From Shewanella sp. CG12_big_fil_rev_8_21_14_0_65_47_15 (GTDB lineage: Bacteria; Pseudomonadota; Gammaproteobacteria; Enterobacterales; Shewanellaceae): a DNA stretch of 64,000 bases. The position numbers and the translations under genes were made by a program. The stretch's first letter is position 1. Each line of letters starts with the position of its first letter. Below, piece by piece: positions 62,493 to 64,000 of this stretch. The stretch is taken from the NCBI RefSeq assembly GCF_002783505.1, contig NZ_PFGL01000070.1, positions 32,806-96,805 of the forward strand, given 5' to 3'. The notes below the pieces were generated by a model that did not search any database, had not been told where the DNA came from, and saw only the letters and a list, made by a program, of their open reading frames with translations.

Positions 62493-63655
62493 CCCTAAAT
62501 AGCTGTTCCAAATAGTAGATCAAAGGAAGGGAACTCAGTCCTGTTTGAGCGATCTGATCTATCGCCAAACAAACCCACCACTCGCCGAGGACTGAGAATG
62601 GCCATCTTACCACCACTTTGTCGCGCAGAGCGCAAACAACTACAGAAATTGATCCATAAAACCAAGGATAAGCACTTCGCCCGACGTCTTATCGCTATGT
62701 TGATGCTGCATCAAGGGCAGTCGATTACCGACGTTCATCATGCTACTGGTGCAGCACGCTCCAGTATTGGTCGTTGGTTAGGCTGGTACACCGAAAGCGG
62801 CGTTGATGGGCTTAAATCCCTGACGTTGGGACGGCCGGCAATCTTGCCCATAGACCCCATATTGCTCTGTCTATCTTTGCTTATTCAGCTATGCCCACAG
62901 GACTTTGGCTACCAACGTAGCCGCTGGAGCAGCGAACTGCTTGCCATGGTGATTAATGCACAGCTTAAGCTCTGCATCGCTGCATCAACCGTCCGCCGAT
63001 TACTACCCAAGGCAGGAATTGTCTGGCGCCGCTCAGCTCCGACATTGCGTATCAAAGACCCACACAAAGATGAGAAAATGGCCGCAATAAATCAGGCACT
63101 TGAGCAGTGTTGCGTCGAACATCCGGTTTTCTATGAAGATGAAGTAGACATCGACTTGAACCCAAAAATCGGGGCAGATTGGATGCCAAAAGGTCAGCAA
63201 AAACGCGTTGTCACCCCGGGTAACAACCGCAAGCACTACTTGGCTGGAGCCCTGCATGCCAAGACAGGAAAAGTGCTTTATGTGAGCAGCGATAGCAAAG
63301 CGTCAGAGCTGTTTATTGCCATGTTGGAGAAGCTTAAGCGACATTACCGCAAAGCCAAAACCATCACGCTAATCCTGGACAATTACATCATTCATAAGAG
63401 CCGTAAGACCGTAGCTTGGCTCAAGCACAACCCCAAATTCAGATTACTGTTTCAGCCGGTATACTCGCCGTGGGTCAACAAGATAGAACGCTTGTGGCTC
63501 GCACTGCATGAAACGGTAACCCGCAATCACGCTTGCAGGAACATGCGGGAACTGCTTGGCATGGTATGGCATTTTATGGGAACCGTTTCCCCATTTCCTG
63601 GCAGCGGGCATGGCACGGCGAAAGTGTAGCAGTATTCGGATCAGCTATTTAGGTA
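62493..63655 (+). mobile_element. IS630-family-type insertion sequence, apparently intact
   Basis: Imperfect terminal inverted repeats ccctaaatagctgttccaaata (62493...) and reverse complement of tattcggatcagctatttagg (63633-63653) around the transposase; exact ends uncertain. Confidence 0.75.
62598..63629 (+). CDS. IS630 family transposase
   Basis: DVHHATGAARSSIGRWL HTH; FYEDEVDIDLNPKIGADWMPKGQ; LILDNYIIHKS; YSPWVNKIERLWLALHETVTRNH DDE motifs. Confidence 0.92.
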   Translation: MAILPPLCRAERKQLQKLIHKTKDKHFARRLIAMLMLHQGQSITDVHHATGAARSSIGRWLGWYTESGVDGLKSLTLGRPAILPIDPILLCLSLLIQLCPQDFGYQRSRWSSELLAMVINAQLKLCIAASTVRRLLPKAGIVWRRSAPTLRIKDPHKDEKMAAINQALEQCCVEHPVFYEDEVDIDLNPKIGADWMPKGQQKRVVTPGNNRKHYLAGALHAKTGKVLYVSSDSKASELFIAMLEKLKRHYRKAKTITLILDNYIIHKSRKTVAWLKHNPKFRLLFQPVYSPWVNKIERLWLALHETVTRNHACRNMRELLGMVWHFMGTVSPFPGSGHGTAKV

Positions 63656-63858
63656 GGATGAGCATTAAAGTGCGTTTTCGACGAACGACTTCGTGACAGA
63701 CTTTTGTGTCGTCAGCGCTATTACTCTAGATATTGCGGACTTTTCGATGGGTTTGCTTACGTAAGTTTGTCACCACTTCAGCGCCAGCCACATTTGATAA
63801 ACTAAGCTCGGCAGCAATGATTTCGTGAGTCAGCCTATTCTTGTGGCGCAAAAAATCA

Positions 63859-63911
63859 GGCAAAAATCAGGCCATCCATTTTAAGGGCAAAAATCAGGCC
63901 ATCCATTTTAA
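63859..63911 (+). repeat. Tandem direct repeat, ~27-bp unit ggcaaaaatcaggccatccattttaag
   Basis: Two near-identical adjacent copies at 63859 and 63886, with a partial cgcaaaaaatcagg just before. Confidence 0.9.
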
Positions 63912-64000
63912 AACAACATAATGCACTTTCAAGTTACCTTCAAGTAACGAAAAGTCACTTAGCAGCGAAAAAGCTGACAAGGTATGGAGTAAATGGATAA

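Noticed and set aside
1-64000. CRISPR array, rRNA or tRNA genes
   Set aside because: Scanning found no regularly spaced direct repeats and no convincing tRNA or rRNA signatures.

Overview
Window from a Shewanella-like gammaproteobacterial chromosome, judged from gene content and order. About 1-55 kb is conserved core genome: a formate/pyruvate block (focA partial, a DUF3360 permease-like gene, pflB, pflA, yfbV, ackA, pta); folX/yfcH; a lepB-type peptidase with an FtsX/LolD-like ABC exporter and a TesA-like esterase; a beta-helix/diheme cytochrome lipoprotein pair; sohB; a VolA/Pla-1-type lipase; yciK; rluB-scpB-scpA-yciO-rnm; a complete trp operon (trpE,G,D,C/F,B,A) behind a readable WWW leader-peptide attenuator; a putrebactin-type siderophore operon with TonB receptor and FhuF-like reductase behind a Fur-like box; and yciB-yciI-xthA. 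From about 55 to 64 kb the window is an accessory island bounded by insertion-sequence debris: a decayed IS481-type element, an IS5-type transposase tail and an intact IS630-type transposase. The island carries an unusual split, Sec-exported Rhs/YD-repeat system. A 1.4 kaa shell protein stops where an RHS core would normally start. A separate 271-aa gene with its own signal peptide carries the RHS core plus a Cys-rich C-terminal tip. A translationally coupled DUF4279-like gene follows and is the putative immunity gene. Other leads are a duplicated PdhR-like promoter module in front of both the DUF3360 gene and pflB, an unannotated 32-aa ORF with Shine-Dalgarno and terminator, a nested inverted repeat after the siderophore receptor, and a G9 tract inside an ABC permease gene. 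All family assignments come from reading the translations; no database searches were run.
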